Shown here: in pieces, positions 1 through 8,390 of the stretch
How positions within the stretch are numbered: position 1 is the first letter of the stretch
Layout: each line of letters opens with the position of its first letter
DNA from: Aquabacter sp. L1I39
Lineage (GTDB): Bacteria > Pseudomonadota > Alphaproteobacteria > Rhizobiales > Xanthobacteraceae
DNA: 64,000 bases
Assembly: GCF_017742835.1 (NCBI RefSeq)
Contig: NZ_CP072392.1
Span: 4,735,597-4,799,596, forward strand
Reading direction: 5' to 3'
Position numbers and translations under genes: made by a program
The notes under the pieces: generated by a model
The model's database searches: none
What the model saw: the letters and a program-made list of their open reading frames with translations, nothing else
Told to the model about the DNA's origin: nothing

Positions 1-334
1 CCAGCTTGGCGATGGGCGCCCTCAGGATCCGGGCGGAAATGTCCTTGCGCAACGCCGCGATGAGCTTCTGCCCCAGCATGCTGTTGAGTGCCCCCGCAAG
101 GGCGCTCCCACCCAGGCTCAGCACGCACAAGGCGCTGAACGCTGCGATGAAGGCGGCCCCCTCGCCCGAAGGGGCATGCAGGGCGCGATTGACCGTGGAG
201 AGCAGCCAAGGCGTGGCGAGGCCGCCGCAGAGGCCGGCCATGGTGGCAAGGACGAGCAGCCGCCAGAGCGGCGCCAGAAGCTGGCCGGCATGCAGGAGAA
301 CGGCACGAGCCGAGAGCGGCGGGTCCGTGCTCAT
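1..334 (-). CDS. Cyclic-peptide/siderophore ABC exporter, N-terminal fragment (PvdE/SyrD-like)
   Basis: The ATG at 334 overlaps the TGA of the upstream fhuB gene in an ATGA arrangement, and the frame stays open to the window edge, so about 111 residues are visible. They begin MSTDPPLSARAVLL and contain two hydrophobic stretches. A juxtamembrane segment with LGQKLIAALRKDIS and then RILRAPIAKL is typical of the membrane domain of exporters that fuse a permease to an ATPase and carry cyclic peptides or peptide siderophores (PvdE/SyrD type). No ATP-binding motif falls inside the window. Translational coupling to siderophore-uptake genes supports a role in siderophore export or recycling. A generic ABC exporter of another substrate remains possible. 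Confidence 0.6.
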   Translation of the reverse strand, partial: MSTDPPLSARAVLLHAGQLLAPLWRLLVLATMAGLCGGLATPWLLSTVNRALHAPSGEGAAFIAAFSALCVLSLGGSALAGALNSMLGQKLIAALRKDISARILRAPIAKL

Positions 335-2358
335 GGACGCGCCACTCCCGATTTTCTTGCCAGCGCGACGAGGAGATAGGGGCAGCCGAGGCCGGCGGCG
401 ACGAGGCCGGCGGGAATTTCGTAGGGAAAGGCCAGGGTGCGGCCAAGCCAGTCCGCAGTGAGCATCACCAGGGCGCCGCACAATGCAGCGCCGGCGATCT
501 GCGGAAACGGCGACCTTAATCCGAGCAGTCTCGCCATGTGAGGCGCCATCAGGCCGGCAAAGCTGAAAGGGCCGATGGCGAGCGTAGCCGCTGCCGTCGC
601 GATTGCGGCGAAGATGAGCAGAATGAGCCGGCTCCCCATCAGCGGAAGCCCAAGGCTTCTGGATGTCGCTTCGCCAAGCGGCAGGATCAGGAGCCAGCGG
701 GCCAATAGCGGGCTTAAAGCTATGAGCGCGGACGCCACGGCCAGGACGCTGAGGGCGTCCCGTGGCGTCGCGTCGATGGTGGACCCGGCCATCCAGGACA
801 GAAGGCCGGTGAGACGTGGATCGCCGCTCGCAACGAGTGCGGTGGCGAGGGCGCCGAATGCGGTAGCGATCGCCACGCCGAGGAGCAGCATGCGCTCGGG
901 CGCCGCGCCGGTCCGTCGCGCAAAGGCGAGCAGCAGTACCAGTGCAAGCGCCGCGCCCGATGCCGCAGCGAGAAAGCGGTCGCCAGCATCGGGGGCAGGA
1001 ATGAGCAGCGTCGCGGCGATCATGCCAAGGCCGGCGGCCGGCGCGACCCCCAGCACCTCGGGGCTCGCCAATGGGTTGCCTGTGAGCCGCTGGAGCGCCA
1101 CTCCCGCCACGGCCAGCAGAAAACCGGCGCCGCCGGCCGCCATCAGACGCGGCCATCGCCAGGGCAGCAAGGCGTCGAGCGCCGCCCCGGTATCAAGGGT
1201 CCAACCTGCCGGGCCGCGTCCGAAATGCACGGCAATGAACGCCGCCGCCACCACGGCCACCGCAAGCCCGGCGACGCGGGCGGTCGGGCGCGCGGCCCGT
1301 GGGCCGTCCGCGTCCAGGCTGGGGGTGTTGCCGCTGGGAGGAGGCCGCCGCCGCATCATCCACAGCAGGACGGGAGCGCCGATCAGCGCCGTGAGGGTGC
1401 CTGTGGGAAGGGACGGCAGCCAGGGAGAAAGGGCCAGCACGCTTTGGTCCGCCGCGAGCAGAAGGCCAGCGCCGAGCACGGGAGCAAGCCAGATCCGGAC
1501 CGAGAGGCGGCGCCCGCCCGCATGGCGCGCCAGAGCGGGAGCGGCGAGGCCGATGAAGCCGATCACCCCCACTGCGCTCACGACGCACGCAGCAAGGGCA
1601 GCGGCGATGGCGAGGACAAGAAGGCGGCTTGCGGCCACAGGGATGCCGAGACCGCGCGCGGTCTCTTCGTCGAGGGCCAGGAGGGCCATGGGCCGGATCA
1701 GTGCCCAGGCGGCGACGGCCAGGAACGGAAGCCGCTCGGCCAGGAAGAGCGCCGGGCCCCAGCCATTTTGCGCCATCACGCCCGTGCTCCAGATCGCCAC
1801 GGACACGAGGTAGTCATGGTTGAGAATATCGAGGATCGCCTCGGCCGCCCCCGCGAACAGGGATACGATCAGGCCCGCCAATATGACCGTGACGGACGAG
1901 AAGCCCCGGCCCAGGCCGAGCAGCAGGACCGCACACAGGCAAGCCGTGCTGCCCGCGAGGCACACCCATTCCCGGCCAATGGAAAGCAGCCCAGGCGCAT
2001 ACAGCGTCGCCAGGGCCATGGCGAGTTGGGCCCCGGCCGAAACACCCAGGGTGGTTGGTTCCGCCAGGGGGTTGAGCAGGACCTCCTGGAACAGGACCCC
2101 CGACAATGCGAGCATCGCCCCGGCCAGCAGCGCAACGGTGATGCGCGGCAGATCCACATAGAGAAAAAGGGCGGCCGTCATGTCTCCCCGATCTGCCGCA
2201 GCGATGACGTGGCCGAATGTGCTCGGGGAGAAATTCTGTCCGAGCCGCGCGGCCGAAACCGCCAGCACCATGGCGACGAGCAGGAGCACGGCGCCGGCTG
2301 CTACACCGGCGCCGGCCCACGCAGGCGAGGTCTTCCGTATGACGGGGACGTCAACCAT
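331..2358 (-). CDS. fhuB: Fe(3+)-siderophore ABC permease, fused double-length FhuB type
   Basis: This 675-residue inner-membrane protein consists of two consecutive FecCD/BtuC-type permease halves of about 330 residues, as in FhuB, where one chain forms the whole channel. Each half shows the family signatures: LNPLAEPTTLGVSAGAQ in the first and GNPLASPEVLGVAPAAG in the second, then a conserved glycine-rich stretch (GFIGLAAPALAR and SFAGLMAPHMAR). The start at 2358 (MVDVPVIRK) was chosen because it overlaps the end of the binding-protein gene and is followed by the first membrane helix; an upstream extension of the frame has no family likeness. It imports ferric hydroxamate-type siderophores delivered by the preceding gene's product. 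No FhuC ATPase gene is visible beside it. Confidence 0.92.
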   Translation of the reverse strand: MVDVPVIRKTSPAWAGAGVAAGAVLLLVAMVLAVSAARLGQNFSPSTFGHVIAAADRGDMTAALFLYVDLPRITVALLAGAMLALSGVLFQEVLLNPLAEPTTLGVSAGAQLAMALATLYAPGLLSIGREWVCLAGSTACLCAVLLLGLGRGFSSVTVILAGLIVSLFAGAAEAILDILNHDYLVSVAIWSTGVMAQNGWGPALFLAERLPFLAVAAWALIRPMALLALDEETARGLGIPVAASRLLVLAIAAALAACVVSAVGVIGFIGLAAPALARHAGGRRLSVRIWLAPVLGAGLLLAADQSVLALSPWLPSLPTGTLTALIGAPVLLWMMRRRPPPSGNTPSLDADGPRAARPTARVAGLAVAVVAAAFIAVHFGRGPAGWTLDTGAALDALLPWRWPRLMAAGGAGFLLAVAGVALQRLTGNPLASPEVLGVAPAAGLGMIAATLLIPAPDAGDRFLAAASGAALALVLLLAFARRTGAAPERMLLLGVAIATAFGALATALVASGDPRLTGLLSWMAGSTIDATPRDALSVLAVASALIALSPLLARWLLILPLGEATSRSLGLPLMGSRLILLIFAAIATAAATLAIGPFSFAGLMAPHMARLLGLRSPFPQIAGAALCGALVMLTADWLGRTLAFPYEIPAGLVAAGLGCPYLLVALARKSGVARP

Positions 2359-3232
2359 TCGCGCCCCTTTCCAGCCCCGCTGCGAGCGCCTCTGCGAAGC
2401 GGGTGGCGCTGGGCAGGGCGCCGAAGCCCCACACGCCCCTGATCCGTACCACACGCCCCGCTCGGACCGCCGGCAGCAGTCCAAAGAGGTCGCCGGCAAG
2501 CAGGTCGCGGGCGGCGGGCGCACCGGCAGGATCGATCAGCACCAGGCGCGCCTCAGGATCATCGGCGAGCCGTTCGATGCCGACCCGCGTGCCACCCCAC
2601 AGCAAATCGGGAGCGCCCCGCCACGCATTTTGGAGCCCGAGACGCAAAAGCACGGCCTGAAACAGACTGCCCGTCGAGAACAGGCTGATGATGTTGCCGT
2701 CGAGGATTTGGGCAAGATAAAGCGGCCTTCCGTCATAGCTGGCGAGCCGCGTCCGGGCGTCTTCAATCTTTCGATCGCAGGCGGTGATGAGGCCTTCGGC
2801 CCGATCGGCACACGAGAGGAGGCCGCCAATGTGCCGCGTGGCGGCCCCGGCATTGGCATAGGCGTCGTCCTTGCCGGTAAAAATGGTGACACTGTCGACC
2901 CGAGCGGCCCGTTCAAGGCTCCGGCGCAGGTGCTGTTGCCAGGCCTGGATCAGGATCAGGTCTGGCGCCAGCGCCACCAGCGCCTCCATGCTCGGTGCGC
3001 CCTGGAGCCCAACGTCGGCGACACCCCTCGGCGTCGCCGGCTGCGTGATCAAGGCATTGTAGCCCGGGATCTCGGCCGCTCCGACCGGCCGTACGCCCAT
3101 GGCGTAAAGCGTCTCGGCGACACCCCAGTTGAGCGCCACCACCGGCCGGTCGATCCAGGCTTCGGCGCGGGCTGCGCATGGCATCAGCAGGCCGCCGCCC
3201 ATCGCCATCAGCGCTTGGCGGCGGTCCATCAT
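2351..3232 (-). CDS. fhuD: Periplasmic iron-siderophore binding protein, FhuD-like
   Basis: About 293 residues. The N-terminus starts MMDRRQALMAMGGG and ends in a CAARA-type cleavage site; the twin arginine suggests possible Tat export. The mature part has the class III binding-protein layout: an N-lobe with VALNWGVAETLYAMGV, a helix with LVALAPDLILIQ, and a C-lobe. This matches FhuD, which shuttles ferric hydroxamates to FhuB. The start at 3232 was preferred to a further upstream codon because it places the signal peptide at the N-terminus. The 3' end overlaps fhuB by 8 bases, indicating translational coupling. The siderophore cannot be determined from sequence. Confidence 0.85.
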   Translation of the reverse strand: MMDRRQALMAMGGGLLMPCAARAEAWIDRPVVALNWGVAETLYAMGVRPVGAAEIPGYNALITQPATPRGVADVGLQGAPSMEALVALAPDLILIQAWQQHLRRSLERAARVDSVTIFTGKDDAYANAGAATRHIGGLLSCADRAEGLITACDRKIEDARTRLASYDGRPLYLAQILDGNIISLFSTGSLFQAVLLRLGLQNAWRGAPDLLWGGTRVGIERLADDPEARLVLIDPAGAPAARDLLAGDLFGLLPAVRAGRVVRIRGVWGFGALPSATRFAEALAAGLERGANG

Positions 3233-3292
3233 TCCCGCGCGAGGCGGGGGAACCGGTGCCGGATCGGACCGTCTCGCGCGCATGGGGTGGAC

Positions 3293-5725
3293 TCACCACC
3301 TGTAGGTGATGGAGCCAACGACCGTCCGCCTGAGGCCGTAATAGCAGAAATAGACGCTGTCACAGGTGGCGACATAGGTGGTGTCGAGCAGGTTCTTGGC
3401 GTTCAGCGCGAACCGCCAATTGTCCCTGTCGTAATGGATCGCGGCGTCCCACAGCAGGTTCGCGGGCAAGGCGAGCGTATTGGCATTGTCGCCGAAACGT
3501 TCGCCCACATAGCGGAAGCCAGCACCGACCCCGAGGCCCCGGAAATCCCCGTCCTGGAGGGTCTTGTCGAGCCAGAGGCTCGCCATGTTGGCGGGCACGT
3601 CCTTCGGCACGTTGCCGACATTGCCAAGGCCGTCGGCGGTGATCTCCGCATCGTTATAGGTATAGGCGGCGACCAGTTTCAGCCCCGCGCCAAGATTGCC
3701 CACCGCCGAGGCCTCGATGCCCCGGATGCGCACCGCGCCGATCTGCGCGACATTGTAGGGATTGCTCGGGGTCGGAGACAAAGTCGTCAAGTTGTTCTGT
3801 TCAAGGTTGAAGGCAGCCAGCGTCAGGAAGATCTGCGATCCTGGCGGCTGATACTTGACGCCAACCTCGTACTGGGTCCCGGTGGTCGGCACCAACGGAG
3901 CGCCGTTTGAATCGACGCCGATGACCGGCTGGAACGAGGTCGAATAGCTGACATAAGGCGCGATGCCATTGTCGAACTCGTAGACAAGGCCGGCGCGCCA
4001 GGTGAAGGCGGAATCGTCCTGGCGAAGCGTGGTGGCGGCCAGCATGTCGGTGGTGTCGGTCTGCGCCCAGTCCTGCCGTCCGCCCACCGTCAGGGTCCAG
4101 CGGTTCCACTTGATCTGGTCCTGGGCATAGAGGCCGGTCTGGTTCAGCGTGTCGCTGGTGGCGAAATCCACCGCCGGCAAGGTGTAGGGCTGACCATAGA
4201 CCGGGAACAACACATTGAGCGGCGAGGCAGAGCCGTCCTGCTCGACCCAGGTGTCGTGGGAGTGGAAGTAGTCGAGACCCACCAGCAATTTGTGAGCAAG
4301 GCCAAAGGTCTGGAACTCGGCCTGCGCCTGGTTGTCCACGGCGAAATTCTGCTGGTCAGCGTTGGCGGCCAGGGTCCAGCGGTTGAGCTCCAGCGGATTG
4401 CCGGCCACATAGCCGGCAGTGCCGATCTGCTGCACCTGTACGCTCGCATCGGAGTAACGCAGGTTCTGGCGCACGGTCCATATGTCGTTGAAGCGGTGCT
4501 CGAAATTGTAGCCGATGGAATAGCTGCTGCGCTCGATCTTGTTCAGATCGGGCTCGCCGGTGAAAAGGCTCGTCGAAATCTTGCCGAACGAAGCGGGATA
4601 GAGCGTTCCGAGGGCCGGCAGGTTCTGAGCGAGCACGCCGTCGTTGGAATGGCCGACATTGGCGAGAATGGTGAGGGTGGTGTTGTCGTCCGGGGCGAAC
4701 GTCACGGACGGGGCGAAGAAGTAGCGTTCGGTGTTGACCTGGTCGACCTGCGTCTCGCTGTTGCGATAAAGACCAGTGAAACGGTAAAGCACCGTCCCGT
4801 CCTTGTTGGCCGGGCCGCCGAAGTCGGCCGCGACCTGTCCGCCCGCCGGCCACAGGCCGTCCACCTCGATTTCGCCGAAGGCGGTTTCGGTGGGGCGCTT
4901 CGACACCGCGGCCACGATGCCGCCGGGAATGTTTTGTCCGTAGAGCACCGACGAGGGGCCGCGCAGCACTTCGATGCGCTCAAGTGCATAGGGATCGACG
5001 TAGGGGGAAAGCAGCGTGTAGCGGCTGATGGTCGGCAGGCCGTCGAGGAACGGCATGCTGCCCTGGAAGCCGCGGATCATGAAGCGGTCGAACCTGAGGT
5101 CGGTGCCGCCATATTCTTCGGCAAGGACGCCGGGCGTATACCGCAGGGCTTCGCCGACGGTCTGTGTCGCCTGGCTCTTCATCTGGTCCTGCGTGACCAC
5201 GGAGATCGACTGCGGGATCTCGATCAGCGGCGTGTCGGTCTTGGAACCCGTGAGGGTCTGCGTGGCGAGGAAGCCGACGCCAGGCCCGATCGGCGATTGC
5301 GCGTCCGCCTGGACTTCGACGGGATCGAGCGCGATTGCGCCGCCGGAAAATCCGGCACCGCCGTCCGCGGAGGCGCCCGGGCGGGCGACGACGAGAGTTC
5401 TGCCGGACAGGTGCGCGACCAGCCCGGTACCCACGAGCATCCGCTCTGCGCCCGCTTCGGCCGTCATGGTACCGGACACACCTTGCGTGGTCAGGTTCGC
5501 CGCAACCGAAGGAATGTAGCTGACCTGGACACCTGCCTGCCGCCCGAATGCCACAAGGGCGGCCGTGACGCTGCCCGCCGGAATGGAGAAGGAGATCATC
5601 CGGCCCGCCGTCGCTGTCGCTGTCGCCGTCGGAGACTGTGCCCATGCGCTTGCGCATGTCGCCACCGATAGCGCCGCTGATGCAGCAATGGCGCATCGCC
5701 GGGCCCTGCTGTGCTTTGAACCCAT
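3293..5725 (-). CDS. TonB-dependent siderophore receptor with N-terminal signalling (STN) domain
   Basis: An 810-residue outer-membrane receptor. The parts in order are a signal peptide (about 1-30, ending SAWAQS), an STN/secretin-like signalling domain (about 45-115, starting FSIPAGSVTAALVAFGRQAG), a linker, a plug domain (about 150-270, with DTPLIEIPQSISVVTQDQM), and a 22-strand barrel ending ...GSITYRW. The C-terminal CYYGLRRTV segment resembles FhuA/FoxA-type hydroxamate receptors. An STN domain marks a transducer that contacts FecR when the ligand binds and so switches on the cognate ECF sigma factor. Here fecI and fecR homologues lie immediately upstream. Only about 60 bases separate it from fhuD, so transport genes are probably cotranscribed. 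Confidence 0.95.
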   Translation of the reverse strand: MGSKHSRARRCAIAASAALSVATCASAWAQSPTATATATAGRMISFSIPAGSVTAALVAFGRQAGVQVSYIPSVAANLTTQGVSGTMTAEAGAERMLVGTGLVAHLSGRTLVVARPGASADGGAGFSGGAIALDPVEVQADAQSPIGPGVGFLATQTLTGSKTDTPLIEIPQSISVVTQDQMKSQATQTVGEALRYTPGVLAEEYGGTDLRFDRFMIRGFQGSMPFLDGLPTISRYTLLSPYVDPYALERIEVLRGPSSVLYGQNIPGGIVAAVSKRPTETAFGEIEVDGLWPAGGQVAADFGGPANKDGTVLYRFTGLYRNSETQVDQVNTERYFFAPSVTFAPDDNTTLTILANVGHSNDGVLAQNLPALGTLYPASFGKISTSLFTGEPDLNKIERSSYSIGYNFEHRFNDIWTVRQNLRYSDASVQVQQIGTAGYVAGNPLELNRWTLAANADQQNFAVDNQAQAEFQTFGLAHKLLVGLDYFHSHDTWVEQDGSASPLNVLFPVYGQPYTLPAVDFATSDTLNQTGLYAQDQIKWNRWTLTVGGRQDWAQTDTTDMLAATTLRQDDSAFTWRAGLVYEFDNGIAPYVSYSTSFQPVIGVDSNGAPLVPTTGTQYEVGVKYQPPGSQIFLTLAAFNLEQNNLTTLSPTPSNPYNVAQIGAVRIRGIEASAVGNLGAGLKLVAAYTYNDAEITADGLGNVGNVPKDVPANMASLWLDKTLQDGDFRGLGVGAGFRYVGERFGDNANTLALPANLLWDAAIHYDRDNWRFALNAKNLLDTTYVATCDSVYFCYYGLRRTVVGSITYRW

Positions 5726-5787
5726 TCCCCCGTCCCCGTCGCATCGCGGATGGCATGCGCCCCGTGGCGCGTGCTCCTGTGAATGCT

Positions 5788-5814
5788 CGACGGATCAGGG
5801 CGCGGAATTTCTCC
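5788..5814 (-). promoter_or_regulatory. Candidate FecI-type ECF promoter of the receptor gene
   Basis: On the minus strand, upstream of the receptor start, a GGAGAAAT element (positions 5814-5807) is followed after about 14-16 bases by CCGTCG (5793-5788). Iron-starvation ECF sigma factors of the FecI/PvdS group use a GGnnAA-like -35 and a CGT-containing -10. The match is short, and the call rests mainly on its position between fecR and the receptor. Confidence 0.25.
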
Positions 5815-5831
5815 TGCCCCGTGGAAAAAAA

Positions 5832-6767
5832 TCAGATGCTCGAGAGCACGGTGAGCCAGGGGGAGATGTGCCGGACCTTGCCACCATAGGGCTTGACCAC
5901 CGCTTCCAGGGCTGCGTCCGGGTCGTTGAGGTCAAACAGGCCGCTCACCGGCGCTGACGCAAGGCCGGGATCCGCGATGAGCACACGCCCGCGGTGCCAG
6001 CGGGCAATCTGGGCCACGACATTTTCGATCGTGTCCTGGTCGGCGGTGACGAGGTTTTGCCGCCATGCCCCCACCTGCGCCGGATCCCCGCGCCCGCGCC
6101 GCACGGAGTGGTTGCCGGTCTCCACCGAGAGCCAGTCGCCGGCCCCCAGCGTCCCCCACGTGGCGGCGCCGTCGAGCGCGATCCCCACGCGTCCTTCCTC
6201 GACGGCCGCGCGGCTGACGCCCGCATTGCGCGCCACCTCGAAACGCGTGCCGACGGCCGTTGCGGTGAGGCCGACGGTGGCGACGACGAAGGGGCGGGCC
6301 GAATCCTTCGCCACGTTGCACATGATCATTCCCTCCAAGAGCGTGATCCGGCGCTCCGAAGGGGCGAGCGTCACCGCGATCGCGCTGTCCGGCCCGAGGG
6401 ACAGGAGGCTGCCATCGGCAAGCTGGACCGCGCGGACTTCGGCAACGCCCGTGATAATGTCCGCGCGCCATCCCCGCCACAGCCGTGGACCCGACAGCGC
6501 CCCCACGCCCAGCAATGCCATGAGGCCGAGCCCCAGCGTGACCTGACGACGGTTGACACGCCCGTGCCGCTGCCGGCGGTCGGCGCCGACCGCGACGCCG
6601 GTGACGCGGAACACACGCTTGGCTTCGTCCCAGGCCGCGCGGTGCTCACTGCTGAGGGAACAGAACCGCCGGATCGCCGCGCGCGCCGCCTCGTCGTCCG
6701 GCCGTTCGTGCCAGACCAGCAGCAGCGCCATCGCTTCGGTCCAGAGGTCGTCATTTTCCCCAGACAT
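5832..6767 (-). CDS. fecR: FecR-family anti-sigma factor / transmembrane sensor
   Basis: A 311-residue inner-membrane regulator. The cytoplasmic N-terminal domain (about 1-70) has the FecR-associated pattern with WHERPDDEAARAAIRRF and a conserved tryptophan (HRAAWDEAKRV). One membrane helix follows at about 77-95 (LGLGLMALLGVGALSG). The periplasmic FecR domain (about 100-230) contains the typical LADGSLLSLGPDSAIAV and TAVGTRFEV stretches, and a C-terminal STN-contacting region follows. In this family the protein holds its sigma factor until the ligand-loaded TonB receptor touches the periplasmic part. It lies between the sigma gene (118-base gap) and the receptor gene (106-base gap), the classic fecI-fecR-fecA order. 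Confidence 0.92.
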   Translation of the reverse strand: MSGENDDLWTEAMALLLVWHERPDDEAARAAIRRFCSLSSEHRAAWDEAKRVFRVTGVAVGADRRQRHGRVNRRQVTLGLGLMALLGVGALSGPRLWRGWRADIITGVAEVRAVQLADGSLLSLGPDSAIAVTLAPSERRITLLEGMIMCNVAKDSARPFVVATVGLTATAVGTRFEVARNAGVSRAAVEEGRVGIALDGAATWGTLGAGDWLSVETGNHSVRRGRGDPAQVGAWRQNLVTADQDTIENVVAQIARWHRGRVLIADPGLASAPVSGLFDLNDPDAALEAVVKPYGGKVRHISPWLTVLSSI

Positions 6768-6886
6768 TAAGGCACCCGCAGCAGCATCTTTGAGGAGGCG
6801 CGGCGGCTGAGACCGTCAAGACGCCCACCTCTCCTTATCAACGACGATCGATCCGGGGAAATTTCTCATGCCGTGCTGAACCGGCG

Positions 6887-7441
6887 TCACTCGATCCCGG
6901 CGGCGCGCAGTCCGTCGCGGATTCGGCGATAGCCGTCCATCACCAGCCGGCCGGCATGAGCGGTCGAGATCGAGAGTTCCACCGCGATCTGGGCCAGCGT
7001 CATCTCGCCAAGACGGTGCATCTGGAAGGCGCGCTGGGTTCGCTCCGGCATGGCGGCGAGGATTTTCAGGGTCTGAACCAGCGCGTCCCTATCGGCCACG
7101 ACGGTCTCCGGGGAGGGGCTGGCATCGGCCAGATCGAAGATGGCCGCCTCCTCCAGGCTCGACATCCGGGCCTCCCGCCGGCGATGATCGAGAGCGAGAT
7201 TTTGCGCGATACGTGTGAGGTAGGCGACCTGGTCCCGGATGGACGCGTCCGGCTCCTTGCCGATCAGGGTGACGAAGCTGTCGTGCACGAGGTCTTCGGC
7301 CGTCGAGCTGTTTCGGACGATCCGCTGGATGACGCGCGCAAGCTGCCCTTTCTCAGAGAGATAAAGTCCGGCCATGTTGCTTGCGCGGGTCATCGCGACG
7401 CTGCTCGTGAACGTTGTTTCCAGGGGATGTCCAAGCAGCAT
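6887..7441 (-). CDS. fecI: FecI-type ECF RNA polymerase sigma factor
   Basis: About 184 residues from the chosen ATG at 7441; a start at 7393 or 7465 cannot be excluded. Region 2 is recognised by NSSTAEDLVHDSFVTLI and VAYLTRIAQNLALDHRRR. Region 4 has a helix-turn-helix with MPERTQRAFQMHRLGEMTLAQIA and a following ISTAHAGRLVMDG. The length and the RRREARMSSLEE linker fit iron-starvation ECF sigma factors. It should direct transcription of the receptor operon when its anti-sigma FecR is triggered. Transcription of fecI itself is probably under iron control, but I could not identify a convincing Fur or Irr box in the 7442-7710 interval. Confidence 0.92.
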   Translation of the reverse strand: MLLGHPLETTFTSSVAMTRASNMAGLYLSEKGQLARVIQRIVRNSSTAEDLVHDSFVTLIGKEPDASIRDQVAYLTRIAQNLALDHRRREARMSSLEEAAIFDLADASPSPETVVADRDALVQTLKILAAMPERTQRAFQMHRLGEMTLAQIAVELSISTAHAGRLVMDGYRRIRDGLRAAGIE

Positions 7442-7710
7442 GGACACAGATCCACACCAAAGCAACGCCTATAGTTTTTAATTCCTACAGTTCGAGATAG
7501 TTGATGGTTCGATCGAGGGCTCCGCGATCGGCATGCTTCGATTTTCCTGCTAACTTAACCTGGAGCTTTATCTCGTTTCAAAGCGCGCCCCGTTTTTGAG
7601 GTCCATTCCGTCGATTGTCGGGTCGGAAGCCGCCGTTCAGCTGGCGGCCCCTGCGCGCTTGGGGCCCACGACGTTTCTCAATCGGCCAAACAAGGCCAAG
7701 GAGAACTCAC

Positions 7711-7854
7711 ATGGGCCATTCTCAATTTGACGATGCGAGCCGCGAGCGCGCAGCTTGGAATGCTGGAAAGCTGGTCCGCACCCAGCGTCCGCTCACCCAG
7801 AAACAGATCTGGGCCATTCGATTTTTCCTTGATCGCGAAAGACGCATTCCCTGA
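7711..7854 (+). pseudogene. Tyrosine-recombinase (integrase) remnant, N-terminal 47 codons only
   Basis: A short frame with a good ribosome site (AAGGAGAACTCAC before the ATG) encodes 47 residues. These include AAWNAGKLVRTQRPLTQKQ and IWAIRFFLDRERR. This closely resembles the N-terminus of a rhizobial tyrosine integrase family, recalled as AWNAGKxxGxKRxLxxxxIWAIRFxLxxERRLRDRA. The similarity stops exactly where that family continues with LRDRALFDLAIDSKLRG; here the frame ends after RRIP. The catalytic R-H-R-Y half is absent, so it cannot be an active recombinase. It ends only 10 bases from the 3' end of tRNA-Gly, a favourite integration target. It could also be a small gene in its own right. 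Confidence 0.6.
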
Positions 7855-7864
7855 GGCAGGAAAT

Positions 7865-7938
7865 TGGAGCGGGTGAAGGGAATCGAACCCTCGTATTCAG
7901 CTTGGAAGGCTGCTGCTCTACCATTGAGCTACACCCGC
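7865..7938 (-). tRNA. tRNA-Gly (anticodon TCC)
   Basis: The minus strand reads GCGGGTGTAGCTCAATGG at the 5' end, with an anticodon loop CTTCCAA (anticodon TCC), a GGTTCGATTCC T-arm and an encoded CCA at 7867-7865. The acceptor strands GCGGGTG and CACCCGC pair fully. It follows tRNA-Tyr by about 90 bases and is probably cotranscribed with it. In many alphaproteobacteria the next gene would be tuf; here it is an integrase remnant. Confidence 0.97.
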
Positions 7939-8030
7939 GCACCAACCGGGCCGTTCCGGGCGGCAGGCCGAGGGGCGGGTTTACTCCCTGACCCCTGCGG
8001 ACGGCACAGCCGGATCTTCCGGACGACGGG

Positions 8031-8115
8031 TGGTGGAGGGGGTTGGATTTGAACCAACGTAGGCAGAGCCAACGGATTTACAGTCCGTCCCCTTTAACCA
8101 CTCGGGCACCCCTCC
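8031..8115 (-). tRNA. tRNA-Tyr (anticodon GTA)
   Basis: An 85-base class II tRNA on the minus strand. It begins GGAGGGGTGCCCGAGTGG, has an anticodon loop CTGTAAA (anticodon GTA) and a long variable arm with GGCTCTGCC, and ends in an encoded CCA at 8033-8031. It lies divergent to rlmB and upstream of tRNA-Gly. Confidence 0.97.
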
Positions 8116-8390
8116 ACATCTGGGCCCGTCATCCGCGCTGGCCCAAGGGTCAGCCCGACTGCTTCGGAAGCGGCGTCAACCGGCTCCCGAGGCCCGGTTT
8201 TATGTGAGGGCGCCCCCCACAAGTCAACCCAAAATCTAACGGCTTTTTCCGCGCCTGTGGATGGCCACGGACGAAGCCCCAGCCGACCGCGCCCGGCGGG
8301 GGTGGCGCCACGCCCGTGGACAGCGCACGGCCGGCTTCGCCGTCTTTGCCGCCTTTGCCCTTGCGCGCGGGCGCGCGCTCTGACAAAGCC

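Noticed and set aside
575..2442. Plus-strand open frames across fhuB
   Set aside because: They are antisense to a clear permease gene and show no hydrophobic pattern or domain; they are by-products of GC-rich codons.
7442..7710. Possible Fur or Irr box upstream of fecI
   Set aside because: I could not find a 19-base Fur-like dyad or an Irr ICE-type repeat that was better than chance, so no site is annotated.
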